From an uncultured Porphyromonadaceae bacterium (lineage in GTDB: Bacteria; Bacteroidota; Bacteroidia; Bacteroidales; Muribaculaceae), in NCBI GenBank assembly GCA_900548705.1, contig URLF01000020.1, positions 1 through 34,102 on the forward strand: a stretch of DNA of 34,102 nucleotides. Reading direction: 5' to 3'. The notes beneath the pieces are model-generated. The model was not told the origin of the DNA. It was given only the letters and a program-made list of their open reading frames with translations, and ran no database searches. Positions 17,117 through 24,477 of the stretch are shown piece after piece. The translations under genes and the position numbers were made by a program. How positions within the stretch are numbered: the first letter of the stretch is position 1; each line of letters opens with the position of its first letter.

Positions 17117-17686
17117 TTGTTGAGACATATTGTATCACACATATTGCTCCGTGGGGCGTTGCTGGCCCTGTTGCCGATGGCGTTGCTGACTACCGGCTGC
17201 AACACCGCAGGTTGCACCGACAACCATAGCGCGTTGCCGCTTATGGGGTTCTACGACTATGCCACCGGTGAGGCGGTGGCGCTCGACTCGCTCGACTTGG
17301 GTGGTGTCGGCGCTCCCGGCGACTCCCTGCTTGTCAGCTCCGGCGAGCGGGTGTCGCAGGTATATCTCCCCTTCCGCGACGCCACCAATTCCACCTCTTT
17401 CCGTCTCCATTACGACTACAAGCTCCAGGGTCTTGACAATCCGGAATTTGATGACATCATCACTTTCCATTACGATGTCGAGCCATTTTTCGCGTCGAGC
17501 GAATGCGGCGCTATGTACCGATACATAATCCACAATGTCGATTACACGCGCCACTTGGTTGATTCTGTTGCTGTGGTCGACTCGGTGATGACCAATGTGG
17601 AGATGGAGCGGATAAAGGTTTTCTTCCGCACATCCGCCCCTGACGACGGAAACGGCGACTACCCGCAGGAGGGGGATGAGGAATGA
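17117..17686 (+). CDS. DUF6452-like lipoprotein
   Basis: About 189 residues with a signal peptide ending in the lipobox LLTTGC, giving lipid-modified Cys28. The mature part is rich in Asp and beta strand, with no known catalytic motif. It resembles DUF6452 proteins, which precede DUF6048 genes in Bacteroidales; family assignment is by this context and overall look. The start is TTG at 17117 or 17120; the only ATG nearby (17177) falls inside the signal peptide. The stop overlaps the next ATG as ATGA (17683-17686), so translation with DUF6048 is coupled and the two products probably act together at the outer membrane. Confidence 0.75.
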   Translation: MLRHIVSHILLRGALLALLPMALLTTGCNTAGCTDNHSALPLMGFYDYATGEAVALDSLDLGGVGAPGDSLLVSSGERVSQVYLPFRDATNSTSFRLHYDYKLQGLDNPEFDDIITFHYDVEPFFASSECGAMYRYIIHNVDYTRHLVDSVAVVDSVMTNVEMERIKVFFRTSAPDDGNGDYPQEGDEE

Positions 17687-18687
17687 GACTGTCTCGGGTG
17701 ATATTGCCATTGCTTTGCCTTGCGGCACTCTTCTCTGTCTCGGCCCAGCGCAGGGTGACCCCGGTGACGGGCGCGTCAAAGAGTATGCTCGGTGTGAACG
17801 AGAACAAGCAGGCCGGTGATTCCATCGACCGCACAAGGCTCGTGAGCATCACTGATGATATGGGAAACAAGGTGCTGGTCGACACTGTGACAGGCAAAGA
17901 GGTGCCTGACACCATTGCCGGGGTTACCCAGGGACGTGTCCCGAAAATGATAAATCCGCTGATATTCAGCGCGTCGGTCGGGGTAGACATCTGGGATCCG
18001 CTGATGAGGGCTTTCGGCCAGAGCTACGGCCTGATAGGTTTCTCGGCGGAGCTGAATCTCCACAACCGGTATATCCCGGTGGTTGAAATCGGGCTTGGAA
18101 ATGCCAACTCCACCCCCACCAACCAGAATTACACCTACCATGTCGGAGTGTCGCCATATTTCAGGATTGGCGCGAATTACAACTTCCTCTACAACAGCAA
18201 TCCCGACTACCAGTTTGTCGCCGGTCTGCGTTATGGCTGGAGCCGTTTCAGCTACCAGCTGCGTGATGTCGCCATCAGTGACGGCTACTGGGGGCAGAAC
18301 GAGACGGTCGATTTCCCGACCCAGACCTCGTCGGTGTCTTACCTGAATGTGATTTTCGGCCTGAGGGTCAAGATATGGAAGCCGATTTCGATGGGGTGGA
18401 ATGTCAGGTTCCGCACCATCCTCCACGAGACCAAACAGCCCAACGGAAAGCCTTGGTATATACCGGGCTATGGCTCTAGAAACGGCATAATCACCGGTTC
18501 GTTCTCGATTTTCTACACCTTCTCCCTCTCCGGCAAGAAGAAGGATGAGAAGCCGCTGCCTCCCGGATTTGAGATAGAGGACAATAACCCGGAGCTTCCA
18601 CCGGCTGAATCCCCTGTGACCCCTCAGGAGGGGCAGGGCGGTTCTGAACTCTTGGAATCACCGGTTGTTAAGGATATTGAAGAATAA
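17683..18687 (+). CDS. DUF6048-like outer-membrane beta-barrel protein
   Basis: A 334-residue protein with a clear signal peptide (cleavage near SVSA|Q, residue 21), a linker of about 70 residues and then alternating strands with aromatic girdles (for example VGVSPYFRIGANYNFLY, RYGWSRFSYQL, MGWNVRFRTIL), which looks like a small beta-barrel. The final about 50 residues are Pro/Glu-rich and acidic. It overlaps the upstream lipoprotein gene by 4 nt. DUF6048 is a Bacteroidales family without a known role. rpiB starts 21 nt downstream and may be read from the same transcript though its function is unrelated. Confidence 0.75.
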   Translation: MRLSRVILPLLCLAALFSVSAQRRVTPVTGASKSMLGVNENKQAGDSIDRTRLVSITDDMGNKVLVDTVTGKEVPDTIAGVTQGRVPKMINPLIFSASVGVDIWDPLMRAFGQSYGLIGFSAELNLHNRYIPVVEIGLGNANSTPTNQNYTYHVGVSPYFRIGANYNFLYNSNPDYQFVAGLRYGWSRFSYQLRDVAISDGYWGQNETVDFPTQTSSVSYLNVIFGLRVKIWKPISMGWNVRFRTILHETKQPNGKPWYIPGYGSRNGIITGSFSIFYTFSLSGKKKDEKPLPPGFEIEDNNPELPPAESPVTPQEGQGGSELLESPVVKDIEE

Positions 18688-18708
18688 CCCATTAGCATAC
18701 ATAACGAA

Positions 18709-19155
18709 ATGAAAATAGCCCTTTGCAGCGATCATGCCGGCTATGAGCTGAAAAGCATGATCGAGGGATACCTCGAATCCCAGGGAAAGGAGTTCGAGGA
18801 TTTCGGCACACATTCCGCCGAGTCATGTGATTATCCTGATTTCGCCCATCCTGCGGCCATCGCCATCGAGGAGGGACGTTGCTATCCCGGGATCGCCATC
18901 TGCGGCACAGGCAACGGTATCGGTATGACCCTGAACAAGCATCAGGGAATCCGCGCCGCCCTTTGCTGGAATGTCGAGATTGCCAAGCTCGCCCGTCAGC
19001 ATAATGACGCCAATGTGCTGGTGCTTCCCGCCCGTTTCATCGACCCTGTGACCGCCCTGGCGATTGTAGATGCGTTCCTGACCACACCTTTCGAGGGTGG
19101 ACGCCATGAGCGCCGTGTGGCCAAGATTCCGGTTGCTTCCGGTTGCGGCTGCTGA
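18709..19155 (+). CDS. rpiB: Ribose-5-phosphate isomerase B
   Basis: Interconverts ribose 5-phosphate and ribulose 5-phosphate in the non-oxidative pentose phosphate pathway. The 148-residue product has SDHAGYELK at 7-15, the catalytic Cys65 in AICGTGNGIGM, and RQHNDANVL near 96-104, all typical of RpiB/LacAB. The C-terminus ends in Cys-Gly-Cys. It is the last gene of the plus-strand run and is closed by a strong bidirectional terminator. A transketolase gene lies 6.8 kb away on the other strand, so the pathway is represented twice in the window. Confidence 0.95.
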   Translation: MKIALCSDHAGYELKSMIEGYLESQGKEFEDFGTHSAESCDYPDFAHPAAIAIEEGRCYPGIAICGTGNGIGMTLNKHQGIRAALCWNVEIAKLARQHNDANVLVLPARFIDPVTALAIVDAFLTTPFEGGRHERRVAKIPVASGCGC

Positions 19156-19171
19156 CATATAGGACCCATAC

Positions 19172-19217
19172 AAACACGACGGAGGCCGTCCGATGCCGGA
19201 CGGCCTCCGCTGTGTTT
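19172..19217. terminator. Bidirectional terminator between rpiB and ferredoxin
   Basis: CGGAGGCCGTCCG / CGGACGGCCTCCG is a perfect 13-bp stem with an ATGC loop. It is extended by AAACAC / GTGTTT across a 2x2 junction with one G-U pair, giving A-rich 5' and T-rich 3' flanks on both strands. It serves the convergent rpiB and ferredoxin genes. Confidence 0.88.
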
Positions 19218-19230
19218 ATCTCTCCGATGA

Positions 19231-19401
19231 TTATTCGCCGGGGATGATTGCGTCAGAGGGGCAAACCTCAGCGCAGGTGCCGCACTCGATGCAGGTATCG
19301 GGGTCGATTACATAGATGTCACCCTCGGAAATAGCCTCAACGGGGCAGTTGGGAAGACAGGTGCCGCAAGCGACACACTTGTCGGTGATAACGTAAGCCA
19401 T
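19231..19401 (-). CDS. 2[4Fe-4S] ferredoxin (4Fe-4S binding protein)
   Basis: A 56-residue bacterial-type ferredoxin encoded on the minus strand from an ATG at 19401 to a TAA at 19231. It carries two CxxCxxCxxxCP motifs: CVACGTCLPNCP at about 9-20 and CIECGTCAEVCP at about 37-48, each binding a [4Fe-4S] cluster with the last Cys serving the other cluster. It is a low-potential electron carrier, most likely for pyruvate:ferredoxin oxidoreductase and related anaerobic enzymes. The gene stands alone, with its own -7 box at 19488-19495 and a terminator shared with rpiB. Confidence 0.96.
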   Translation of the reverse strand: MAYVITDKCVACGTCLPNCPVEAISEGDIYVIDPDTCIECGTCAEVCPSDAIIPGE

Positions 19402-19487
19402 TGTAATTTAATCGATTAAGTTTATAGATGTTTTAAAACGTATTCCAGTGTGAATTGTCGCCTGAATAAGAGGGGCGAAATCCGGTG

Positions 19488-19495
19488 CAAAAATA
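19488..19495 (-). promoter_or_regulatory. -7 promoter box of ferredoxin gene
   Basis: Reads TATTTTTG on the minus strand (TAnnTTTG), 86 nt upstream of the ATG. The -33 position falls within the end of the upstream hairpin at 19508-19559 and shows no TTTG. Confidence 0.45.
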
Positions 19496-19507
19496 AGTCT
19501 TTTTTGT

Positions 19508-19559
19508 CAGATTTCCACCTCTTTTCCCATAAAAATATGGTCCGGGAGGTGGAAGTCTG
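19508..19559 (-). terminator. Large hairpin after the EndoI nuclease gene
   Basis: CAGATTTCCACCTC (19508-19521) pairs with GAGGTGGAAGTCTG (19546-19559) over 14 bp with one G-U. An inner CCATA-AAAA-TATGG stem (19527-19540) extends it. It starts 26 nt after the nuclease stop in the reading direction and probably ends that transcript. No T-tract follows on the minus strand. Confidence 0.6.
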
Positions 19560-19585
19560 AGTGGAAATGACTGTCGGCAGGGATG

Positions 19586-21106
19586 TCAGGGGATGAAAAT
19601 CTTGCTGACGTATGAACCGCGCTTGACGATGATGATGCCGTGGGCGTTGTCGCGTGAGGGAAGCCTGCGGCCATCGATTGTGAAGTATTCTTCCGGCATT
19701 GTGTCTTCCGGGTCGAGCATATCCTGTTCGATATGGTCAATCGCGGATTTGCCGCTGACACCTTCAAGATGGAAATTTTTCACTTCCCATGTCGATGCGT
19801 TTTCCGTGGTGGAGGTATAACGGAAGCCCACCTTGACTTTCTTGCCGGCCCAGGGTGTCAGGTCGACAAGGGAGGAGTTGAGGAAGGTCCATTTGTTGCC
19901 GAGGGGCCATCTGCGTACATTCAGCGGGTGGTCTTCCCCGTCGACACGGGCTATCACTGTCAGCTCGGAGTAGGGTGCTTCGGAGTAATTGACCGCGTGG
20001 TCGAATTCAAACCATGCCGATTTGTATTCCGAGAGATCTATCTCGGGAGTCAGGAGGGTCGCGTCGGTGTCGTAGCGGGTAAGGTTGGATGTCGGTCCGC
20101 GTGAACCGGTGCCTTTCCATCCGTAGTCGGCTGTGTTGCTCCATACGCTGATTCCTGAAGCTGAGCCGGGAGCCAGTTCGACGGTGCATCCGCCGGTCTG
20201 GCCCAGGAATGTGGAGGCGTAGATTTCCACCGGAGTGGCGGCTTTGTCGCGGATGGTGGCTCCGCCGGTGAATGCCTGGCTCTTGACAGAGGTCAATGGA
20301 CTGAACGGTTCGCCGATGGAGTCCCCCCAGATATACTGCGCGAGGTTGGGGAAGTCGACAAACGGGTTGCGGTTTCCCTGGAATTTTTCCACTGCGTTGT
20401 TGCGGACGGCTTCGATTTCATCCACTACGTCGGTCTTGGCCCAATCGAGGTAAAGGGTGTAGGCCCATTCCTGGAGGGTGGGATAGGCCTCGGTCTTGAG
20501 GATGCGCACCGACTGGTCGCCGCTCCAGGTGAAGTTCTGGTAGGCGGTTGCCATGTAGAAATATCCTCTTGCGAAGTCACCTTTCCACTGATCTCCCGGT
20601 TCCCAATAGCGGTATGCCTGGGTCTCCGGATCGCCGTTGCGGGTGCCGACCTTTGTGACCCCGTTGCCACGCCATTCGACATCGACATTTGCCATCGGGT
20701 AGTTGCTCTTATGGTTGTTGATGGTGCTCTGGCAAGGCATCAGGTTATAGAGGTCTTTGTATGCGTTGTTCTCCGCTCCGCCCCACCAGCTTTTTGGGAA
20801 GGAATGCTCGATGTTCATTCCGCTGACACTGGAGCCTCGCGAGCCGAAGGTGAACTCGTCGGCGGAATAGCGGTCGCGCACCTGGCCTCCGTCCATCATG
20901 TCGGTGGCGTAGAAGGCCCACCAGGTCTTGACGTTCCCTGAACCGTAGCTCAGCATGGCCACGTCATTGGTGACAATCTCATGGATGGCCTGTTTCAGTT
21001 CACGGCCCGTCAGACCGTCGAGCGGGGCATAATAATCAAGTGGAATCTGCGCGGCGGCTCCTAACGCGGAAGCCGCGCAAAAGAAAGAGAGTAGGGTTCT
21101 GTTCAT
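19586..21106 (-). CDS. Secreted EndoI-family nuclease with T9SS-like tail
   Basis: From the ATG at 21106 the product has 506 residues with a signal peptide cut near AAA|Q (residue 19); an ATG at 21151 would place 15 residues ahead of it. An endonuclease I domain (about 25-290) shows the signature NIEHSFPKSWWGG at 98-110, with likely catalytic His101, and DLYNLMPCQSTINNHKSNYP at 118-137. A beta-sandwich resembling choice-of-anchor J domains follows (about 300-450). The last 50 residues (YFTIDGRRLPS ... GIIIVKRG) form a type A CTD-like tail. Likely a secreted DNase for nutrient DNA or biofilm. Stand-alone unit divergent from the ROK gene. Confidence 0.9.
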   Translation of the reverse strand: MNRTLLSFFCAASALGAAAQIPLDYYAPLDGLTGRELKQAIHEIVTNDVAMLSYGSGNVKTWWAFYATDMMDGGQVRDRYSADEFTFGSRGSSVSGMNIEHSFPKSWWGGAENNAYKDLYNLMPCQSTINNHKSNYPMANVDVEWRGNGVTKVGTRNGDPETQAYRYWEPGDQWKGDFARGYFYMATAYQNFTWSGDQSVRILKTEAYPTLQEWAYTLYLDWAKTDVVDEIEAVRNNAVEKFQGNRNPFVDFPNLAQYIWGDSIGEPFSPLTSVKSQAFTGGATIRDKAATPVEIYASTFLGQTGGCTVELAPGSASGISVWSNTADYGWKGTGSRGPTSNLTRYDTDATLLTPEIDLSEYKSAWFEFDHAVNYSEAPYSELTVIARVDGEDHPLNVRRWPLGNKWTFLNSSLVDLTPWAGKKVKVGFRYTSTTENASTWEVKNFHLEGVSGKSAIDHIEQDMLDPEDTMPEEYFTIDGRRLPSRDNAHGIIIVKRGSYVSKIFIP

Positions 21107-21138
21107 CTGCAGGTAATGTTTTTTCAATGGTTTGGCTG

Positions 21139-21146
21139 CAAATATA
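21139..21146 (-). promoter_or_regulatory. -7 promoter box of EndoI nuclease gene
   Basis: Reads TATATTTG on the minus strand, a TAnnTTTG match 32 nt upstream of the nuclease ATG. No TTTG -33 box at the proper distance. Confidence 0.45.
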
Positions 21147-21167
21147 CGCAATAATCCGGATTTTTCA

Positions 21168-21179
21168 GTAACTTAGCGG
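21168..21179 (+). promoter_or_regulatory. Candidate -7 variant upstream of ROK gene (GTAACTTAGCGG)
   Basis: TAACTTAG departs by one base from TAnnTTTG and lies 41 nt upstream of the ROK ATG. The same 12-mer occurs upstream of the OmpA gene on the other strand (25801-25812), which supports a functional element. Confidence 0.4.
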
Positions 21180-21217
21180 AGCAATTCCTTATTTGAATCA
21201 AAAACGACACATAAAAA

Positions 21218-22354
21218 ATGTATAATACCGACCCACGGACAGTGGTGACCCTCGATGCCGGAGGTACGAATTTCGTATTCGGGGCTATGAAGGGTTGTGA
21301 ATTTGTCACTGAACCGCTTACGATGCCTTCACGCGCCCATGACCTTGACCTTTGCCTTGAGACAATGGTCGAAGGTTTCCAGACCATCATCAATCGTCTT
21401 GAGGAGCGTCCTGTGGCTATTTCCTTTGCTTTTCCCGGACCTGCCGACTACGTCAACGGGATTGTCGGCGGTTTTCTCCCCAATTTCCCCTCGTTCCGCG
21501 ACGGCGTGGCGCTCGGGCCGTTCCTGAGCCGCAAGTTCGGTCTGCCGGTGTTCATCAACAACGACGGCGACCTGTTTGCTTTCGGGGAGGCGACAGCCGG
21601 TGTGTTGCCTGAGATAAACGCCAAGGTGGCGGCAGCCGGTGGTGACCGTCAGTACCGCAACCTGCTCGGCTACACATTCGGGACCGGTCTTGGAATCGGC
21701 TCGGTTGTCAACGGCGCGCTGAATCTCGGCAACAATTCATGTGTCGAGACCTTCTGTCTCCCCTTCAAGCGCGACCACGGTAATATGGTGGAGGATTTCG
21801 CCGCCATCAGGGCGGTCACCCGTGTCTATGGGGAACTGACCGGCAACCCGTCGCACGGCCTGACTCCGCGTGACATATGCGACATCGCCGACGGGAAGGC
21901 TGGTGCTGCAAACGGTGTTGCTCCCTCCGAGACTGAGGTCGAGGCAGCCCGGGAGGCTTTCCGCCGTTTCGGCGAGGCTGCCGGTGACGCGATGGCCACG
22001 GCTGTTACTCTGACCGATTCGCTGATTGTTCTTGGCGGAGGACTTACCGGCGCGGCGCGTCATATCCTCCCCGCTCTTCTCAAAGAGTTGCGCTCAAGCC
22101 TGAACACTTTGGAAGGTGCTGAGGTCGGACGTGTGCAGATGAAAGTCTTCAATCTCGATGACCCTGCCGAATTCGATATGTTTGTGAAGGGTGATGCCCG
22201 TCCGCTGAAAGTCTACGGTTCGGAAGAGACTGTGGTCTATGACCCGATGAAACGTACAGGTGTCTGCCTGTCGCGGCTTGGTGCGTCCCGCGCGATTTCA
22301 ATCGGCGCGTATGCCTACGCCCTGTCGCGTCTCGATGCCGTCTCCATGAAATGA
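21218..22354 (+). CDS. ROK family protein (atypical sugar kinase-like)
   Basis: A 378-residue ROK-family protein, probably phosphorylating a hexose with ATP. The ATP-binding VTLDAGGTNFVFGAM is at about 9-23, the catalytic-Asp region VFINNDGDLFAFGEA near 111-125, and the second phosphate motif GTGLGIGSVVNGALNLG near 154-170. LIVLGGGLTGAA lies near 270-281. The usual EIGH and CGCxxxGCxE zinc-site motifs are not visible; the matching region reads NSCVETFCLPF. It is longer than classical glucokinases of about 300-320 residues. It could be an active kinase with altered substrate or a diverged form. Single-gene unit, convergent with DUF5103, with a hairpin in between. Confidence 0.85.
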   Translation: MYNTDPRTVVTLDAGGTNFVFGAMKGCEFVTEPLTMPSRAHDLDLCLETMVEGFQTIINRLEERPVAISFAFPGPADYVNGIVGGFLPNFPSFRDGVALGPFLSRKFGLPVFINNDGDLFAFGEATAGVLPEINAKVAAAGGDRQYRNLLGYTFGTGLGIGSVVNGALNLGNNSCVETFCLPFKRDHGNMVEDFAAIRAVTRVYGELTGNPSHGLTPRDICDIADGKAGAANGVAPSETEVEAAREAFRRFGEAAGDAMATAVTLTDSLIVLGGGLTGAARHILPALLKELRSSLNTLEGAEVGRVQMKVFNLDDPAEFDMFVKGDARPLKVYGSEETVVYDPMKRTGVCLSRLGASRAISIGAYAYALSRLDAVSMK

Positions 22355-22370
22355 TGCGGTGACCCTCCGG

Positions 22371-22404
22371 TTCTCCGGCGGCTGAGATGTCAGTTGCCGG
22401 AGAA
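22371..22404. terminator. Bidirectional hairpin between ROK and DUF5103 genes
   Basis: TTCTCCGGC (22371-22379) pairs with GCCGGAGAA (22396-22404) over 9 bp, then two G-U pairs, then CTGA/TCAG closing a GATG loop: a 15-pair stem. It lies 17 nt after the ROK stop. On the minus strand its 5' arm contains the last codons of DUF5103 and its inner part covers the TGA. Confidence 0.65.
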
Positions 22405-23646
22405 GAGGGCGCCTACTCCCAGCAGGCGGTCATAACGGTCGCCGGGGGCGCGGTAATAGACATAGACAAGATACTCGTTGACGGTCTGGTAGTGATCACC
22501 TTCTATTGGGGCGGTCAGACCGCGTGTAGAGCCTTTCGGCACCACAAGATACTGATAGTTGTATGCCCCTTGTTTGAGCGGCAGGAGCTTTTCGTAGCGT
22601 CCTGTCGAGGGGTTGTATTCCATTCGCGACGCGGGGTTGAATTTGCGCTGCATGAAATCTCCGTCAAGATATATCTCCGCGTCGGGGTAGGGGAGCATGT
22701 CGAGCGAGAAGAAGACCATCACATAGTCGGCCTCGGTGTCTGACTCCTCGGAGTTGTATTCACGGATGAAATATCGGCCGTGTTGGGTGCTGTCGTATTG
22801 GTATTCGCGGTGGGCGCGGGGTTTGTCGAGGTTGAGGATATGATGGTACCAGGGGGCGTGGTATTCGATATGGTCTTCCCCCATTCCGGGATAAAGGTTG
22901 TTGATAGTCTCCATTCGGCGGTATTCGTTGCCGGCGGAGAAAATCAGTGCGGGTATATGTTCGTAGATGGCCCGTGAGCCCATCAGGCGCGAGGGATGGC
23001 CAAGCACCACTGAGTTGTCGAGACGCCCGTTCTGCGTGACGACGACGCGCAGGTCCGTGTTGATGTCGCGTATGCGGGTGTTACGGGTGTCGATGTCGAG
23101 CGAGAGTTGCTGGCTGGCGTCGTTGTAATCTATGTCGGTACGGGAGGTGACGCTTCCGCTGACGGAGACCGCTCCCTCCTGCACCATGAACCTGACTTGG
23201 AGGAGGATTTCCTCCGGGTCATCCTCGGGATAGACCTGCAGGAGGTAGTTGCCGGAGATGTTGAACCGGAAATCTTTGTTGGGGAGATAGATGGAGTAGT
23301 GGACGTAATGGGCGGTCGTGGCGCGGGAGTATGCGTAATCCTCGATGTCGGCGTAGTTGAAGCCGTCAAATACCTCGGTGTCGACAAGCTGCCCGGGGCT
23401 CCAGTCGGCGTTGCAGTGGTGGATTGAATAACGGAGATAGCTGCGTTCCTCCCCCATCATGTCGAAACCGATTACCAGGCGGTTGTCTCCCCCGAGGGTC
23501 AGGACAGGGGGCGCGAGACGGTTTCCCTCGACGTTGATGGTCAATGACCGTATGTCGGGGGAGAAGATGGCGGTGGAGGTGTCGGCCGTTCGGTTCGCGA
23601 GGAGGGCGAATGGCAGCAACAGCAGGGACAGGAGGAGGTATCTCAC
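22390..23646 (-). CDS. DUF5103 / type IX secretion system plug protein family
   Basis: Belongs to the DUF5103 family, now associated with the type IX secretion system 'Plug', which closes the periplasmic side of the SprA translocon when cargo is absent. The chosen start is a GTG at 23646 (V-RYLLLSLLLLPFALLA), which gives a proper signal peptide and 418 residues; the longest frame from an ATG at 23745 would overlap ung. Family-like stretches include LGGDNRLVIGFDMMGEERSY, HHCNADW, EVFDGFNYADIEDYAYSR near the N-terminus and SLDMLPYPDAEIYLDGDF near residues 320-340. It is 49 nt after ung. The presence of three CTD-bearing proteins nearby agrees with a working T9SS. Confidence 0.85.
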   Translation of the reverse strand: MRYLLLSLLLLPFALLANRTADTSTAIFSPDIRSLTINVEGNRLAPPVLTLGGDNRLVIGFDMMGEERSYLRYSIHHCNADWSPGQLVDTEVFDGFNYADIEDYAYSRATTAHYVHYSIYLPNKDFRFNISGNYLLQVYPEDDPEEILLQVRFMVQEGAVSVSGSVTSRTDIDYNDASQQLSLDIDTRNTRIRDINTDLRVVVTQNGRLDNSVVLGHPSRLMGSRAIYEHIPALIFSAGNEYRRMETINNLYPGMGEDHIEYHAPWYHHILNLDKPRAHREYQYDSTQHGRYFIREYNSEESDTEADYVMVFFSLDMLPYPDAEIYLDGDFMQRKFNPASRMEYNPSTGRYEKLLPLKQGAYNYQYLVVPKGSTRGLTAPIEGDHYQTVNEYLVYVYYRAPGDRYDRLLGVGALFSGN

Positions 23647-23695
23647 GGGTGGTGGGTTTTGGGTTGGGAAGTCTTTTTCTTGTCGGGCTATCGCC

Positions 23696-24355
23696 TTACC
23701 ATTGGATGGGGGATTGGCCGTGGGAGAGGAGGTAGGCGTTGGCACGGGAGAAGTGGTGGCCGAAGAAGCCGCGATGGGCGGAGAGGGGTGATGGATGGGG
23801 TGAAGTCAACACCAGATGGCGGCTGGTGTCAATCAAGGCTGTCTTGCGGATTGCGTAGCTCCCCCAGAGGATGAATACGAGGTTGTCGCGGTCGCGTGAG
23901 AGGCGGCTGATGACGAGGTCAGTGAATTGCTCCCAGCCGTGGCCTTGGTGTGACCCGGCGTGGTTGGCTTCGACGGTGAGGGTGGCGTTGAGCAGCAACA
24001 CCCCCTGTGTGGCCCAGCGGGAGAGGTCGCCCTCGGCAGGGATGGGTGCGCCGGTGTCGTCGCTTACCTCCTTGAAGATGTTGACCAGCGAGGGTGGCAT
24101 CCTGACTCCGGGATTGACCGAGAAGCAGAGTCCGTTGGCCTGTCCGGGGCCGTGATAGGGATCCTGGCCGAGTATGACCACCTTTACTTTGTCGAAGGGA
24201 CAGGCATCGAAGGCGGCGAAGATTTTCCCTGCTGGGGGATAGACTTCACGGGTCGCATATTGGGAACGGGCGAATTCGGCTGTCTGCCGGAATCCTGGCG
24301 ACTCGAAGATGTCGGCCAGTTCGGTTTTCCAGCTGGGGTCTATTCTTACATTCAT
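23696..24355 (-). CDS. ung: Uracil-DNA glycosylase
   Basis: Removes uracil from DNA, the first step of base excision repair. The 219-residue product has family-1 UDG motifs: GQDPYHGPGQANGLCFSV at 63-80 with catalytic Asp65, LLLNATLTVE near 120-129, and HPSPLSAHRGF at 187-197 with His187. Length is standard. It is followed at 49 nt by DUF5103 on the same strand, and preceded by the hairpin that closes the ompA transcript, so its own promoter should be in 24356-24388, where I see no clear box. Confidence 0.97.
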   Translation of the reverse strand: MNVRIDPSWKTELADIFESPGFRQTAEFARSQYATREVYPPAGKIFAAFDACPFDKVKVVILGQDPYHGPGQANGLCFSVNPGVRMPPSLVNIFKEVSDDTGAPIPAEGDLSRWATQGVLLLNATLTVEANHAGSHQGHGWEQFTDLVISRLSRDRDNLVFILWGSYAIRKTALIDTSRHLVLTSPHPSPLSAHRGFFGHHFSRANAYLLSHGQSPIQW

Positions 24356-24388
24356 AATGTCCGGGGAAAGGGGGAGGGGGGAACGGAA

Positions 24389-24423
24389 GACAGGCCCGCT
24401 CGCGCGGGGCGGGCAGGCCTGTC
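24389..24423 (-). terminator. Terminator-like hairpin after ompA
   Basis: GACAGGCC / GGCCTGTC form an 8-bp outer stem around a GC-rich interior that can also pair as GCCCGC/GCGGGC. It lies 55-89 nt after the OmpA stop on the minus strand, before ung. No T-tract; stability comes from GC content. Confidence 0.55.
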
Positions 24424-24477
24424 GTTGGGGTTATAATCGCGCGGGATTATTCAGATGAACAATTGTAGCGGGATTGA

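Noticed and set aside
23646..23745. N-terminal extension of DUF5103 from ATG 23745
   Set aside because: The added 33 residues are Pro/Ser/Thr-rich, overlap ung and precede a normal signal peptide that starts at GTG 23646.
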